Positions 42,408-51,795 are shown, counted from the first letter of the stretch. The stretch is DNA of 64,000 bases from Erysipelotrichaceae bacterium (GCA_017432895.1 JAFRIG010000041.1:62001-126000), one strand, 5' to 3'. Made by a program: numbers and translations. Notes: a model not told the origin generated them from the letters alone.

Positions 42408-43304
42408 CTAATCGACCTTCCACTTCGTGGGTGAAGCGATCGCTTCCGGATAATACTCATCGATCATTCGTTTAACTAAAACGATCTGTTTCGCTCGCTT
42501 TTTGGCGTCATCCGCTGTTGTGTCCCAGCTGTGTGTCTTGGCAACCGAACCGCCGGTCTTCAGATAGATCGGAGCTGCGATGCGGATCATTTCCGGAACT
42601 TCATAATGACGTATGAAACCGCCGGAAGACTCCGGATTTTCTGTATGGATATCGATCGGAATATCGATCGCCTGTCTGATTGCCGCCAGCATCTGCAGCT
42701 GTATATCTCTGACCGGGTTGAACGAATTTGCGCCAATACTTTCCAAAAGTTTGCCGGAACAGGGATTGCCCTGGCCGGTATGAGCTGAAACCTTGAATTC
42801 GCAATCCGCCGGCAGTTCTTTGGCTTTTCTCATTTCATTAAGCAGCCATAAGCAACCCTCATCATAGACCAGAAAACCACGACAGCCGAATCTTACAGCA
42901 CGCTTGACATCTTCGATTGCTCTCACGATCTGTTCCTGACCACGCAAACGATATCCCATGCGCTGGCCTTCCGGAGTGTGAACGGAAGCACTGGTATCGG
43001 TCGTTGCTCTGGGGCCGATAGCCAGGATCAGCTGTACATTGTATTTTTTTGCCAGAGCTACCATTTCTTCGATCTCTTCATCCAGTAAGGTCCAGATACC
43101 CTTAGTCTGGGTAACCCTGTGGATCGGAACATGGTAAGCATCCAACTGTTCGAGCAACGCCTTCATTGCGCCAGGACCCTGAATACCGGGAACTTCAAAA
43201 CGATATTGCCCGCCATCGGGGAATCTTTTATCGGAAGTGGGAAGATCATAGGCATCCCCTGAAGGCATACCGATCTTCTTTAAAAAATCTCTGGTCTCCT
43301 GCAT
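42408..43304 (-). CDS. TIM-barrel protein annotated in relatives as U32-like, unknown reaction
   Basis: This 298-residue protein begins KKIGMPSGDAYDLPTSDKRF and carries ILAIGPRATTDTS, VYDEGCLWLLNEMRKA and SAHTGQGNPCSGKLLESIGANSFN, a barrel pattern like that of U32-family proteins, some of which act on rings or C-C bonds and not peptides. It is clearly conserved-looking but I cannot assign a reaction. AAGGAG lies before the ATG. It lies 15 nt after the MmgE/PrpD gene and 9 nt before the ATP-grasp gene, so it is likely a step in the same acid-forming pathway. Confidence 0.75.
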   Translation of the reverse strand: MQETRDFLKKIGMPSGDAYDLPTSDKRFPDGGQYRFEVPGIQGPGAMKALLEQLDAYHVPIHRVTQTKGIWTLLDEEIEEMVALAKKYNVQLILAIGPRATTDTSASVHTPEGQRMGYRLRGQEQIVRAIEDVKRAVRFGCRGFLVYDEGCLWLLNEMRKAKELPADCEFKVSAHTGQGNPCSGKLLESIGANSFNPVRDIQLQMLAAIRQAIDIPIDIHTENPESSGGFIRHYEVPEMIRIAAPIYLKTGGSVAKTHSWDTTADDAKKRAKQIVLVKRMIDEYYPEAIASPTKWKVD

Positions 43305-43319
43305 ACGCGTGTTCTCCTT

Positions 43320-44669
43320 TTATAGTTTTATTAAAAAGACATTCAAATCTTTTTCTATATTATATATCCAATTGAGAAGCTCCTTACTCAATTCCCTGTC
43401 TTTTCCCGAAGAAGCCATCAGAGAATAATACTTCTCTTCCAAAGCTTCCCTGCTTAACGGATTCTCCGGTTCCCCATAAGGATAATCAGCCCGACAGGTA
43501 TATGAAGCCTCAGCTGTTTTTATGGTGACGATCGATGCCCGTTTATCCGGAACAAGAGCGGAAAGTTCCTTGTTTTCAATGATCATGATCTTTTTTAAGA
43601 CCTTCTTTATCCTTTCATCATTGATGCATGCATCCGAAAACTGCTCATAATTGACTTTCCCAAAACAGATCGCCGAAGCTACACCATATGGGATCGACAT
43701 CTTAGCCGAATCAGTATTTAAGATTTCCGTATGATCATGACCTTTCAAAGCCAGATCGTAGATCTCAATCAGTACCTCTTGAATATCATTTAAATCGATA
43801 TCATTGTCTTCACAGATACGTAAGGCAGCTTCTACTGCTCCATGGGCGTGCCGGCAGGCTGCATAAGGCTTTCGATAGATCGTCTTTATGGCGTATCCGG
43901 TTTCGCAAGGCTTCAAGAGTCTGTTCAAGTCAACGTTTTCGGCACATGCTTTGAAAAATCCGCGATCTCCACCCAGGATATCTTTCGGCCCATCAAGCGC
44001 TTCATTGGCAAAACAGACCGCATTGATCGCTGCCATAGCCGCATGGCCAATCGTATAAGGCTTGAGTTTGGAACCGCCATCACTCATTTCCAGAAGTCCG
44101 GCAGCACTTGTCGCCGCCGCGCATATCACGGGATTATACAACGCTTTTTCATAGCCGATCGCCGCTGCAGCTCCGATTGCCGCCCCGATACAGGCACAGG
44201 TCCCGGTCGCATGGAAACCTTTCTTTTTATGTCCGGGCTGTATCGCTGAAGAAAGCCGGATCGTCGCTTCATAGCCGGTCACGATGCCCCTTAACAGGTC
44301 GTCGCCGGATAGACCATTATCTTGCACAAAAGGTAATATCGCACTGATCACGACCGACCCTATATGGATCATACCGAAACGATGCCCATCATCCAGTTCG
44401 ATATAATGACTGTGAAAACCATTGAGGAAAGCGGCAGTCAGCACATCTGCTTTCCTGTTAGTTCCGATGACCGTACATCTGCCACGATCGATTGCCATTT
44501 TGTTCAGATAGGAAGCGGTCTCATTACGCAAAACAGATGCACCGATCATAGTGCATCCAATGTAATCCAGAAGACAGTTTTTGGCTTCCTGCAATACATC
44601 CGCCGGAAACTCCTGTCTGGAAAAATCGTATATGGAATCGATGAAGTTAGCAGTTATCGTCTCTTCCAT
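43320..44669 (-). CDS. MmgE/PrpD-family protein
   Basis: This 449-residue protein has the MmgE/PrpD pattern: DYIGCTMIGASVLRNE, NGFHSHYIELDDGHRFGMIHIGSV, GYEATIRLSSA, GFHATGTCACIGAAIGAA and ACRHAHGAVEAALRI. Known members are 2-methylcitrate dehydratase, cis-aconitate decarboxylase and iminodisuccinate epimerase. All act on di- or tricarboxylic acids without metal or cofactor. AGAGAGG precedes the ATG, which overlaps the GT2 gene end by 23 nt. In this operon it could dehydrate, decarboxylate or epimerise a diacid that is later joined to a sugar by the ATP-grasp enzymes. The precise reaction is not predictable. Confidence 0.88.
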   Translation of the reverse strand: MEETITANFIDSIYDFSRQEFPADVLQEAKNCLLDYIGCTMIGASVLRNETASYLNKMAIDRGRCTVIGTNRKADVLTAAFLNGFHSHYIELDDGHRFGMIHIGSVVISAILPFVQDNGLSGDDLLRGIVTGYEATIRLSSAIQPGHKKKGFHATGTCACIGAAIGAAAAIGYEKALYNPVICAAATSAAGLLEMSDGGSKLKPYTIGHAAMAAINAVCFANEALDGPKDILGGDRGFFKACAENVDLNRLLKPCETGYAIKTIYRKPYAACRHAHGAVEAALRICEDNDIDLNDIQEVLIEIYDLALKGHDHTEILNTDSAKMSIPYGVASAICFGKVNYEQFSDACINDERIKKVLKKIMIIENKELSALVPDKRASIVTIKTAEASYTCRADYPYGEPENPLSREALEEKYYSLMASSGKDRELSKELLNWIYNIEKDLNVFLIKL

Positions 44670-45582
44670 TTATGACCTCTCTGATATAATACTGCGGCAT
44701 CCCGCTGACAGTCATATAGATCCTGCCGAGATATTCACCCATGATACCCAGTATGACCATGATCATACCGCCAACAAACAGGATCGCCAAAAGCGTACTG
44801 GTATAGCCGGAGACCTTGATCGGTCTTACGACACTGCGGACCAGCAGATAGACCATCCAGATGAAACTGAAACCGGAAAATAAGAAACCCAGATAAGTTG
44901 CGATACGCAAAGGCATCATCGAAAAACTAATAAAGATATTCAGCCACATCCTGAACAGTTTCTTGAAGGTGTAGCCGGATGAACCCGAGATCCGTTCATG
45001 ATGTTCGATCTCGACATTGCCATACTTGCTGGTGACTTTCATCAGAAAAGAACCGATCGAAATGAAAGGACTCTTATATGTCAGCATCGCATCCACGACC
45101 GTCCGGCTCCAGGCCGTAAAAGATGATCTTTTGATCCCCTTGGGCTTGTTTCCCATGAGTTCCGCGACCCAGTTATGCAGATCACTCATGAACTTCTTAA
45201 ATGCTCCGTGCTTCTTGTTTTTGAATTCGGCATAAACAACATCATAGCCTTCATTAAGCTTATCTGTAAGCTTAAAGATCCCTTCAGCCGGATGCTGACC
45301 GTCATCATCCATGAAAACGATGACATCGCCCTTGGCCTGCTGAAGCGCCGCCAGTTTTGCTGAAGGCTGACCATAATTACGGGAAAGATCTATGCCGGTG
45401 ATTCTGCTATCTTCTTTACAGAGCTGCAGAATGACCACGAAAGTATCATCAGGAGAACCATCATTTACTAATACGATCTGATAGTCCTGTCCCCTTTTCT
45501 GAAATTCATTTTTTATATCCGCTACCACCAAAGGCAGGTTTTTGGCCGATTTATAACACGGAATACATACAGATATCAACAT
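44647..45582 (-). CDS. Polyprenyl-phosphate glycosyltransferase, GT2 (ArnC/GtrB-like)
   Basis: This 311-residue protein has a GT2 domain (SVCIPCYKSAKNLPLVVADI; VNDGSPDDT; FMDDDGQHPAEGI) and two C-terminal membrane helices (~225-250 and ~262-290). It belongs with ArnC/GtrB enzymes that load undecaprenyl phosphate. The ATG at 45582 follows GAGGAAGAAAAA; an 11-codon longer frame lacks a ribosome site. It lies between paralogous ATP-grasp B and MmgE/PrpD in the same run, tying the acid pathway to a lipid-linked sugar. It is a second enzyme of the same kind as that at 26343. Confidence 0.9.
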   Translation of the reverse strand: MLISVCIPCYKSAKNLPLVVADIKNEFQKRGQDYQIVLVNDGSPDDTFVVILQLCKEDSRITGIDLSRNYGQPSAKLAALQQAKGDVIVFMDDDGQHPAEGIFKLTDKLNEGYDVVYAEFKNKKHGAFKKFMSDLHNWVAELMGNKPKGIKRSSFTAWSRTVVDAMLTYKSPFISIGSFLMKVTSKYGNVEIEHHERISGSSGYTFKKLFRMWLNIFISFSMMPLRIATYLGFLFSGFSFIWMVYLLVRSVVRPIKVSGYTSTLLAILFVGGMIMVILGIMGEYLGRIYMTVSGMPQYYIREVINGRDDNC

Positions 45583-45643
45583 TTTTTCTTCCTCATCCAT
45601 CATATTACACTTCAATCATACTAATTAAAGCAACAAAAATCTA

Positions 45644-46936
45644 TTAATCGACCTGCAGCATCATCGTTAATTTAGCCGAAAATTCTTCAAAAGAAACACT
45701 CTTCACAGGCAGGCGAATGCTGTTTCCCTCAGGATCTTCCACATCGATCAGATCTGAAAATCGACGCATCTTGCTGTAACATTCTTCGATACTTGATGCA
45801 TCAAAAACAAGCTTGGCAACGATCGATCTGCTGGGCTTGGAATCATCCGCTTCCTCACCTGCTTCCTTCAGTTTTATGACCGCATGAAGCATGTTCTGAT
45901 CAATTAACTGATCGACACCCTTCAGTTTCTCGTAGATTCCTTTTTTGGCATAGATCGGCAAGCAACAGACATATCTTCCTAAAACGGCTGTCTCATCATA
46001 TTCTCTCCGGATCCCCAGATAAGAATCGATTGAAAAAGAGATCAGATCAATACCGGTATAATCCTTTGCCACCATGGACGAGATCCCTCCTCCTAAGCGT
46101 GGCGAAAACTCCAAAACGTAAACTTCTTCATCTTTTATCATGACCTGCATGAATAACGGTACGGATCCTTTCAATTCAAAAGCGGCAAGGATCTGATCAG
46201 CCACGTCCTCAAGCTTTTTCTGCAAAGCGGCATTCAGTTTCGGCAAATAGACATTATAAAGCAGAAGATTCGTATTCTCGTCAGCGTCACAGACTCTGCT
46301 GGTACCAAAAAGGATCCGGGCATGGCCATTATCCGCTATGGCATGAACGCTCATCTCACACCCGTCGATGAATTCTTCAACTATCGCTTTCCCCGTCAGC
46401 CCAAATGAGCAGGCCTTATTCAAGGACTCCTTCAGTTTTTTCTGATCAAGTTCAGACAGCTTCGTGACACCTGCCGAACCGCTGCTGGCATCGGGCTTGA
46501 TGATGACCGGAGCTTTTAGATCAAGAAGTGAAAGATCGAAGTCCCTGTCAACGACATAGTATTTTGCGGTTGGGATATGATATTCCATCATGATCTTCTT
46601 CATCATCCGCTTATTGGTGACCTTTTCTGCCGTCGCAAAAGAAAAAGGATGTGAAAGACCCAACTCTTCCGCAACTTTCATCGCGACATTCATCTGCTGA
46701 TCCAGACAGGAACTAAGTACTAGTTTAGTATCATATTTTTTCGCAATAGCCAGCACCGCCTCAAGATCCATTGCCGATTCCCGGTAATGAACATCCGCAT
46801 ATACGGCCGCCGGAGGATCCGTAAAATAATCGATCAGAACAGTATGATAAGCTCTTTTTTTTAGCTCTTTGATCAGATCGATATGAGGGACCGTTCCTCC
46901 CAGAACGATAGCTGTTTTTTGCCTTGATATATCCAT
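45644..46936 (-). CDS. ATP-grasp carboxylate-amine ligase, paralogue B
   Basis: This 430-residue ATP-grasp protein has TAIVLGGTVPHIDLIKELK, SSCLDQQMNVAMKVAEELG, the phosphate loop VIIKPDASSGSAGV and LEFSPRLGGGISSMVAKDY. It is a close paralogue of the enzyme at 41115, which suggests two related acid-amine couplings in one pathway or two polymers. AAAGG lies before the chosen ATG 46936. It is the first gene of the run that ends with the fumarase-like subunits, and lies 51 nt after the Wzx gene. Confidence 0.87.
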   Translation of the reverse strand: MDISRQKTAIVLGGTVPHIDLIKELKKRAYHTVLIDYFTDPPAAVYADVHYRESAMDLEAVLAIAKKYDTKLVLSSCLDQQMNVAMKVAEELGLSHPFSFATAEKVTNKRMMKKIMMEYHIPTAKYYVVDRDFDLSLLDLKAPVIIKPDASSGSAGVTKLSELDQKKLKESLNKACSFGLTGKAIVEEFIDGCEMSVHAIADNGHARILFGTSRVCDADENTNLLLYNVYLPKLNAALQKKLEDVADQILAAFELKGSVPLFMQVMIKDEEVYVLEFSPRLGGGISSMVAKDYTGIDLISFSIDSYLGIRREYDETAVLGRYVCCLPIYAKKGIYEKLKGVDQLIDQNMLHAVIKLKEAGEEADDSKPSRSIVAKLVFDASSIEECYSKMRRFSDLIDVEDPEGNSIRLPVKSVSFEEFSAKLTMMLQVD

Positions 46937-46987
46937 AACAAGCACCTTTCAATATTGCAATTTTGAAACTATCTGCCTGTTTCCTAT

Positions 46988-48442
46988 TTATTTCTTCAGT
47001 TCCTTATAGACCTTCATTACTTCAGGATACAGTTTCCATAAGACTAATACACTCACCACCAGGAAAACGATATACCTGTAAACATAAGGCAAGGAATAAG
47101 ATAAAACACTCAATTGATTGATTGCCCAGAACAGCAACGAAATGAAAACCATCTTTTTAAAAGAGACACATCGGCTGCCACAGACCTTCTTCTCCAAAAC
47201 ACCCTGTATCACCAGCAGCATCAGATAGCTGAAAGCCGTCGTATATGCCGCAGATCGATAACCGAACTTCGCGATACAGAAAAGGTTCAATGCCATATTT
47301 ATCAGCATCGCAGCCATGGTTCCCAAAGCACAGTATAAAGTCTTTTTCTGGTAACGTTCGATCGAAGTAAAACAGTTGCTGAAAAAGCGAAACAGCGTCC
47401 CTGTCACCATCGGAGCGATCAGATAGACAGCCTCTTTGTATCTTGAACCACCAAGTATCAGAACCAGTTCCGGTCCCAGGATAACCAAAGCCCAGGAAAT
47501 ATAACCGAAAAGATATGTGATGAAATCCCAGGGCTTCTGTATCTCTTCCGCTTCGTTTCGATCAAGCTTTTCAAAAAGCCAAGGCATGAATGAATGCCAT
47601 ACGGCATCTTCAATGATCCAGATGATAAACGACACTGTCGTAGCCAAAGAGAATATACCGGTAACTTCACTTGAGACCATCTTGCGGATCATGATCTTAT
47701 CCGCCTGGTTCATGATCTGAATGGACAGGGTCTCCGGTATCAGCGGCAAACTATACGTAACAGCATAATGCCAATACTTCCTGTCTCTAGAAAAATCGCC
47801 ATCCTTGCACATGATATAGGCGGCAAGCAGACCACCGATGATCTGTGGCGTATAATAACCGATGACTCGTAGATCGACGAGACTGTCATATAATCCCTTC
47901 CTGTTTCCCCAATATAACAAAGCGATCGAAAGCAGTGTCGCGGGAATCATCATCAAAGAAGAAAGGATGACGCTTCGCTTATATCTGAGCATATGCGCTT
48001 CCCTGGTCTGGAAATACATGACCGATGTATATGAGAATGTATAAAGGATCATGAACACATACATCAGATCATCGATCTCGATAAAACCGATAAAGATCTT
48101 TCTGAAGAAGATGGATACCAGCAGATAGAATACTGCGATAACAAGATATGATAGACTCAAGGTCGAACTGACATATTTCTCAAAATCATCCCGGAAATCA
48201 TACTTCGCTCTTGAGACGCTCCGATACATGCTCAAAGAAAGTACCGGTACCAGTATCAGCAGCCAGGATTCATATGTGCGCAATTCGCCATATTGAGCCG
48301 TCGAGACCAGCCTTGAATAGATGGGTGTCGCCAGAAAAGAAACCCCTCTGACGAGAAGCTGCATCAGGATATAAAAGATCCCGGCGATCGTCGCCTTTCT
48401 ATTAAGATCTTTTTTGCTGGTTTTATTTGTATTTTCGTTCAA
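46988..48442 (-). CDS. wzx: Wzx-type polysaccharide flippase (MOP/PST family)
   Basis: This 484-residue protein has 12-14 membrane helices and the N-terminal pattern KATIAGIFYILMQLLVRGVSFLATPIYSRLVSTAQYGELRTYES seen in Wzx/RfbX flippases (residues ~15-58). These move undecaprenyl-diphosphate repeat units outward. The start is TTG 48442 with AAGGA 11 nt upstream. It implies that at least one polymer here follows the Wzx/Wzy route, although no wzy is recognised in the window. It is followed by the ATP-grasp/GT2 operon. Confidence 0.9.
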   Translation of the reverse strand: MNENTNKTSKKDLNRKATIAGIFYILMQLLVRGVSFLATPIYSRLVSTAQYGELRTYESWLLILVPVLSLSMYRSVSRAKYDFRDDFEKYVSSTLSLSYLVIAVFYLLVSIFFRKIFIGFIEIDDLMYVFMILYTFSYTSVMYFQTREAHMLRYKRSVILSSLMMIPATLLSIALLYWGNRKGLYDSLVDLRVIGYYTPQIIGGLLAAYIMCKDGDFSRDRKYWHYAVTYSLPLIPETLSIQIMNQADKIMIRKMVSSEVTGIFSLATTVSFIIWIIEDAVWHSFMPWLFEKLDRNEAEEIQKPWDFITYLFGYISWALVILGPELVLILGGSRYKEAVYLIAPMVTGTLFRFFSNCFTSIERYQKKTLYCALGTMAAMLINMALNLFCIAKFGYRSAAYTTAFSYLMLLVIQGVLEKKVCGSRCVSFKKMVFISLLFWAINQLSVLSYSLPYVYRYIVFLVVSVLVLWKLYPEVMKVYKELKK

Positions 48443-48509
48443 AAATGTTCTGTTCCTTATCCGAAAGTCTTTAATATTTTACTATAAATAGACGATTCCA
48501 ACAACACGG

Positions 48510-49589
48510 CTAGCGTTCAAAAACGATATCCCACAGCTCTTTCTTCATCGGCTTTAGTGAAGCCTTTTGCGGGCCGGTCATTTGGGCATAGGAGTTGCCT
48601 TCGACCATTATCCAGCCTTCTTTTGACAAAGCGATATCCCAGCCGACATAAGAAAGTTTCTCTGTCTTTTCAGCTAAAGTGAGAACAAGTTTTTTTGCCT
48701 GTTCCCATTCCGGCAGCTGAAAGCCTTTAAAAACAAGGCCGCTATCCGGATGCTTTTTCAACATCACCCCTGTTTCAGCGCAGCCATCCGTCAGAACGAT
48801 TCCCGTTTCCTGATCCACCAGACAGGCCGGTCCGCCCATAAAACTGTTGTCAATGACCGAGTTTTTCTGTCCCGTACGAAAGTTGCTGGCCCAAAGCACG
48901 ATTTTACCGTTTACCGTCCTCAAAGTCCTGACCTTCACCGTATTGACAGAAGCCGGATGGAAAGCTGCCAATCTGGGATCCTGTTTTATCATTTCCTCAC
49001 AAACGACATTTCCGGAACTTCTGACTTTGGCAATCAGTTCCTCAGCCGAAGCAAAATCTTTAATATCAACTGCATAGATCCCGACCCCTCTGGATCCTGT
49101 ATCATCTTTAACGATAAAACGAGGATGGCGCCGTATGAATTCCTCATCCAGATCTTCGCCCCTGATCACTTCCCTTTTATAAAATTCTTTAAACAGTTCA
49201 TAGGTACGGTATTTATGAGTCAGGATCCGGGCTTCTTCTCTATCATTCAGTATGGAAGCGATCTTCAATGTATCGACTGCCGAAATAAAACCTTCTTTTT
49301 TCTGTTCATCAGCCTCGTAGATATGATACATAAAGTAATCTTCGGCGGAATAGCCGTATTTCATCCAGCATCTTTCAATATCTTTTTTTATTTTTTCTCT
49401 ATCTTGAGCTTTGTATACGGAAGCATTCTGATCCAGCAGTTTTTCGATCCTTTCTTCCGCAGGTTTGTGACTCAGTTTATGAACATAACATGCACTGTCA
49501 TACGCAAAAGAAGAAACACCATGCAAAAAAGTTCCGCCATGCAGATACCAGTTTGATAAGATCCTGTTTCCTTTATCGATCAGACTCAT
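48510..49589 (-). CDS. ATP-grasp protein of the sugar-transfer-associated type
   Basis: This 359-residue protein resembles the ATP-grasp group found in capsule clusters (sugar-transfer associated): helical N-terminus, FIVKDDTGSRGVGIYAV as phosphate-binding region, VCEEMIKQDPRLAAFHPASVNTVKVRT, then GGPACLVDQETGI and VGWDIALSKEGWIMVEGNS with the metal ligands. It is not closely related to the other three ATP-grasp proteins. AGAGG precedes the ATG. It lies 67 nt before wzx and just after a terminator, so it likely heads the wzx unit. Substrate unknown. Confidence 0.85.
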   Translation of the reverse strand: MSLIDKGNRILSNWYLHGGTFLHGVSSFAYDSACYVHKLSHKPAEERIEKLLDQNASVYKAQDREKIKKDIERCWMKYGYSAEDYFMYHIYEADEQKKEGFISAVDTLKIASILNDREEARILTHKYRTYELFKEFYKREVIRGEDLDEEFIRRHPRFIVKDDTGSRGVGIYAVDIKDFASAEELIAKVRSSGNVVCEEMIKQDPRLAAFHPASVNTVKVRTLRTVNGKIVLWASNFRTGQKNSVIDNSFMGGPACLVDQETGIVLTDGCAETGVMLKKHPDSGLVFKGFQLPEWEQAKKLVLTLAEKTEKLSYVGWDIALSKEGWIMVEGNSYAQMTGPQKASLKPMKKELWDIVFER

Positions 49590-49613
49590 AAGATCACACC
49601 TCTTTCTATAATA

Positions 49614-49650
49614 AAAGCGGCAACACCCGTATATAGAGTATCACCGCTTT
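49614..49650 (-). terminator. Intrinsic terminator after the InlB-repeat protein gene
   Basis: On the minus strand AAAGCGG and CCGCTTT (49644-49650 with 49614-49620) pair around a 23-nt loop that can itself pair in part, followed by TTTATTATAG. It separates the surface-protein gene (stop 49702) from the ATP-grasp gene (start 49589). Confidence 0.65.
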
Positions 49651-49701
49651 ATTTTATCAGGTTTTAATTACAGTTTATCAAATTATACTGACAATTTACG
49701 A

Positions 49702-51795
49702 TTAACCTTCGACACCTGTCACCGGAGGAGTATAAGTGTTAGGTTCTATTACCGGGATCTTCTTCCACTGCGCTACCAGCAGGATTTCACTGTTCTTGCC
49801 GAGAGCTACCAGGATATCTTTGAAGTCATTGACATTCTTATATAATGTCTGATTTCCATCCGGATCGGTATAGACGAAACCTAAGAACTTGTAGCCTTTT
49901 CTGACGAACTGGTTAGGATCGGAAGTCATATCGGGATCAGAGTATTTGTACTCGTGATCAGGCATCGTGCCTGTACCGCCGTTGCCATCATACTTGATCG
50001 TATACTTCCAGGGATCCCATTGTGCAAACAGTTCGATCTCTCTGTCTTCTTCTTTTAAGAGCGTATCCTTGTATTCGACTGAACCATTCAGGATCTCACC
50101 ACTATTTTCAAACTTGAAGCCGACGAAATCGTAACCGTATCTGCTGTATGTCCATTCGCTCTTGGAAGGCATCTTGTCCATATCGCCTGTGTAATCGGAA
50201 TCGGCCATTTCACCCGTGGCATCTGCAGCATTCTTCTTGTAGATGATCTTGTAAGGAAGCGGATTCCATTGAGCATAAAGAACGACAGTTCTGTCATCTT
50301 CTTTCAGAAGCATATCTCTGAAGTCATCAGGATCAGTGTGGATATCTTCGGAATTCGGATCCTCGATCGTATAACCCAGGAATTCGAAGCCCGGCCATTC
50401 AAATGTCCACTCATCCTTTGAAGGCATCGTCGGATTCGCACCCGTATAATCGTCATCGCTCATTTCACCGGTCGCATCCGGAGAATTCTTGTCATATTCG
50501 ATCTTGTAATCGAGCGGATTCCATTGCGCATAAAGAACGACAGTTCTATCTTCTTCTTTCAGAAGCATATCTTTGAAATCTTCAGGATCGGTATGAATAT
50601 CATCGGAATCCGGATCCTCGATCGTATAACCCAGGAACTCATAGCCGGGTCTTTCAAATGACCAGGTTTCTTTGGAGTTCATCGTATCTTCAGATTTCCT
50701 GTAGGTATCATCATCCATTTCACCGGTCGCATCATCGGCATTCTTTTTGTACTTGATCGTATAAGACTGCTCGAAATAGACTTTCAGGACCGTGGAACCA
50801 TCAGGCTGAACTTCCAGCGACCACTCTTTGTTCATGGCCTCATCGAGCTTATAGCCTTCGCCCATTTCCGGATTCGGTACCTTGTCTTCATCGGTGATGC
50901 TTACGATCGGTCTCTCATAGAGGTCGACGAAATAATCTTCACTGGTGTAGTCCGGAGTCTCAGGATAGCCTTCCGAGGTTTCGTAGTAATAAGCTACTTT
51001 ATAAGGGGTGTGGGTCTGAATGATCATCACCAGAAGATAGAGGTGGTCATGCTTGCCCTCAGCCGTAAACGAGAAGGAAGATTCGTTTTCAAGCGGAACA
51101 GCGAAAGTACCATCATCAAAGTCATACCAGGTACCATATTTCACATCATCTTCATCGATATGAACGATACCGCTGGAAGTAACCTTGAAATAATCGGAAA
51201 GGTTTTTGCCGTAACCATACTTATCTTTAGTATCGATATAGTAGATCTTTCTGCTATCAGCACCGGCATAATAGTAGTTGCCTTCATCCGGATCTTCGAA
51301 TGCTACAGCACCATAGATATTGGCAGGGCTGGTAAACTCAGGATCATTGTAGAACGAATAGGTTACATCGTAATCCATGCCCATCGCATTCAGACGGATA
51401 TCGTTATCAGATTCCAGTCTGATACCGCGTTTACGGCCTGACTGCGCATCGATCCAGTCATCACCGGCTTTCTTATAACGGTTATAGCCGACAAAAGTGA
51501 TATCGATCTTGATCGACTTGGTCTCTCCATAATAATTCAAAGCATCAGGATAGTAAGCCGTATATGTCGTGCCTGGCTCACCAATCGTATAGCTTGAAGG
51601 AATCGTCGACTTTTCTTTGTCATAATTATTCCTGTTAAGCTCAAAAGAATAGAAGTTCTTTGACGAGATAGAGTTCGCATACTCTCTTACCGTCGGATCT
51701 TCGGCCACGATCTTGCTCGGTGCAACTGTCACTGCCAGTAAAACTGTCAGTAAGGTTGTCAGCACTTTTGCAGGATGAAGCTTCATTTTTTTCAT
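49702..51795 (-). CDS. Secreted protein with InlB-type B repeats
   Basis: This 697-residue protein has a signal peptide (MKKMKLHPAKV... cut near VAED, ~32), an N-terminal beta-rich region (~35-330) and five B-repeat (Flg_new/InlB-like) units of ~70-85 residues ending in ALYAQW-type strands (VVLYAQWNP). Two central units are almost identical. It ends NTYTPPVTGVEG, without a sortase motif plus membrane tail. GAGGAGG precedes the chosen ATG 51795; a longer frame starts 14 codons upstream without one. B repeats mediate surface or host contact in Listeria internalin B; here the role is unknown. Confidence 0.87.
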   Translation of the reverse strand: MKKMKLHPAKVLTTLLTVLLAVTVAPSKIVAEDPTVREYANSISSKNFYSFELNRNNYDKEKSTIPSSYTIGEPGTTYTAYYPDALNYYGETKSIKIDITFVGYNRYKKAGDDWIDAQSGRKRGIRLESDNDIRLNAMGMDYDVTYSFYNDPEFTSPANIYGAVAFEDPDEGNYYYAGADSRKIYYIDTKDKYGYGKNLSDYFKVTSSGIVHIDEDDVKYGTWYDFDDGTFAVPLENESSFSFTAEGKHDHLYLLVMIIQTHTPYKVAYYYETSEGYPETPDYTSEDYFVDLYERPIVSITDEDKVPNPEMGEGYKLDEAMNKEWSLEVQPDGSTVLKVYFEQSYTIKYKKNADDATGEMDDDTYRKSEDTMNSKETWSFERPGYEFLGYTIEDPDSDDIHTDPEDFKDMLLKEEDRTVVLYAQWNPLDYKIEYDKNSPDATGEMSDDDYTGANPTMPSKDEWTFEWPGFEFLGYTIEDPNSEDIHTDPDDFRDMLLKEDDRTVVLYAQWNPLPYKIIYKKNAADATGEMADSDYTGDMDKMPSKSEWTYSRYGYDFVGFKFENSGEILNGSVEYKDTLLKEEDREIELFAQWDPWKYTIKYDGNGGTGTMPDHEYKYSDPDMTSDPNQFVRKGYKFLGFVYTDPDGNQTLYKNVNDFKDILVALGKNSEILLVAQWKKIPVIEPNTYTPPVTGVEG
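50259..50768 (-). repeat. Tandem 255-bp repeat (85 residues) in the InlB-repeat gene
   Basis: The segment AACGACAGTT occurs at 50281 and 50536, 255 nt apart, inside long nearly identical stretches that encode GYTIEDPxSxDIHTDPxDF. The third, upstream copy diverges more. The near-identity at DNA level suggests recent duplication or gene conversion. Confidence 0.8.

Noticed and set aside
42408-43304. Calling the U32-like barrel a peptidase
   Set aside because: The gene context is acid and sugar metabolism, and I see no protease motif; only the barrel similarity is supportable.
49702-49740. Sorting signal at the end of the InlB-repeat protein (PPVTGVEG)
   Set aside because: I checked the downstream bases in all minus-strand frames and found no hydrophobic helix and basic tail, so there is no LPXTG-type anchor even with a frameshift.
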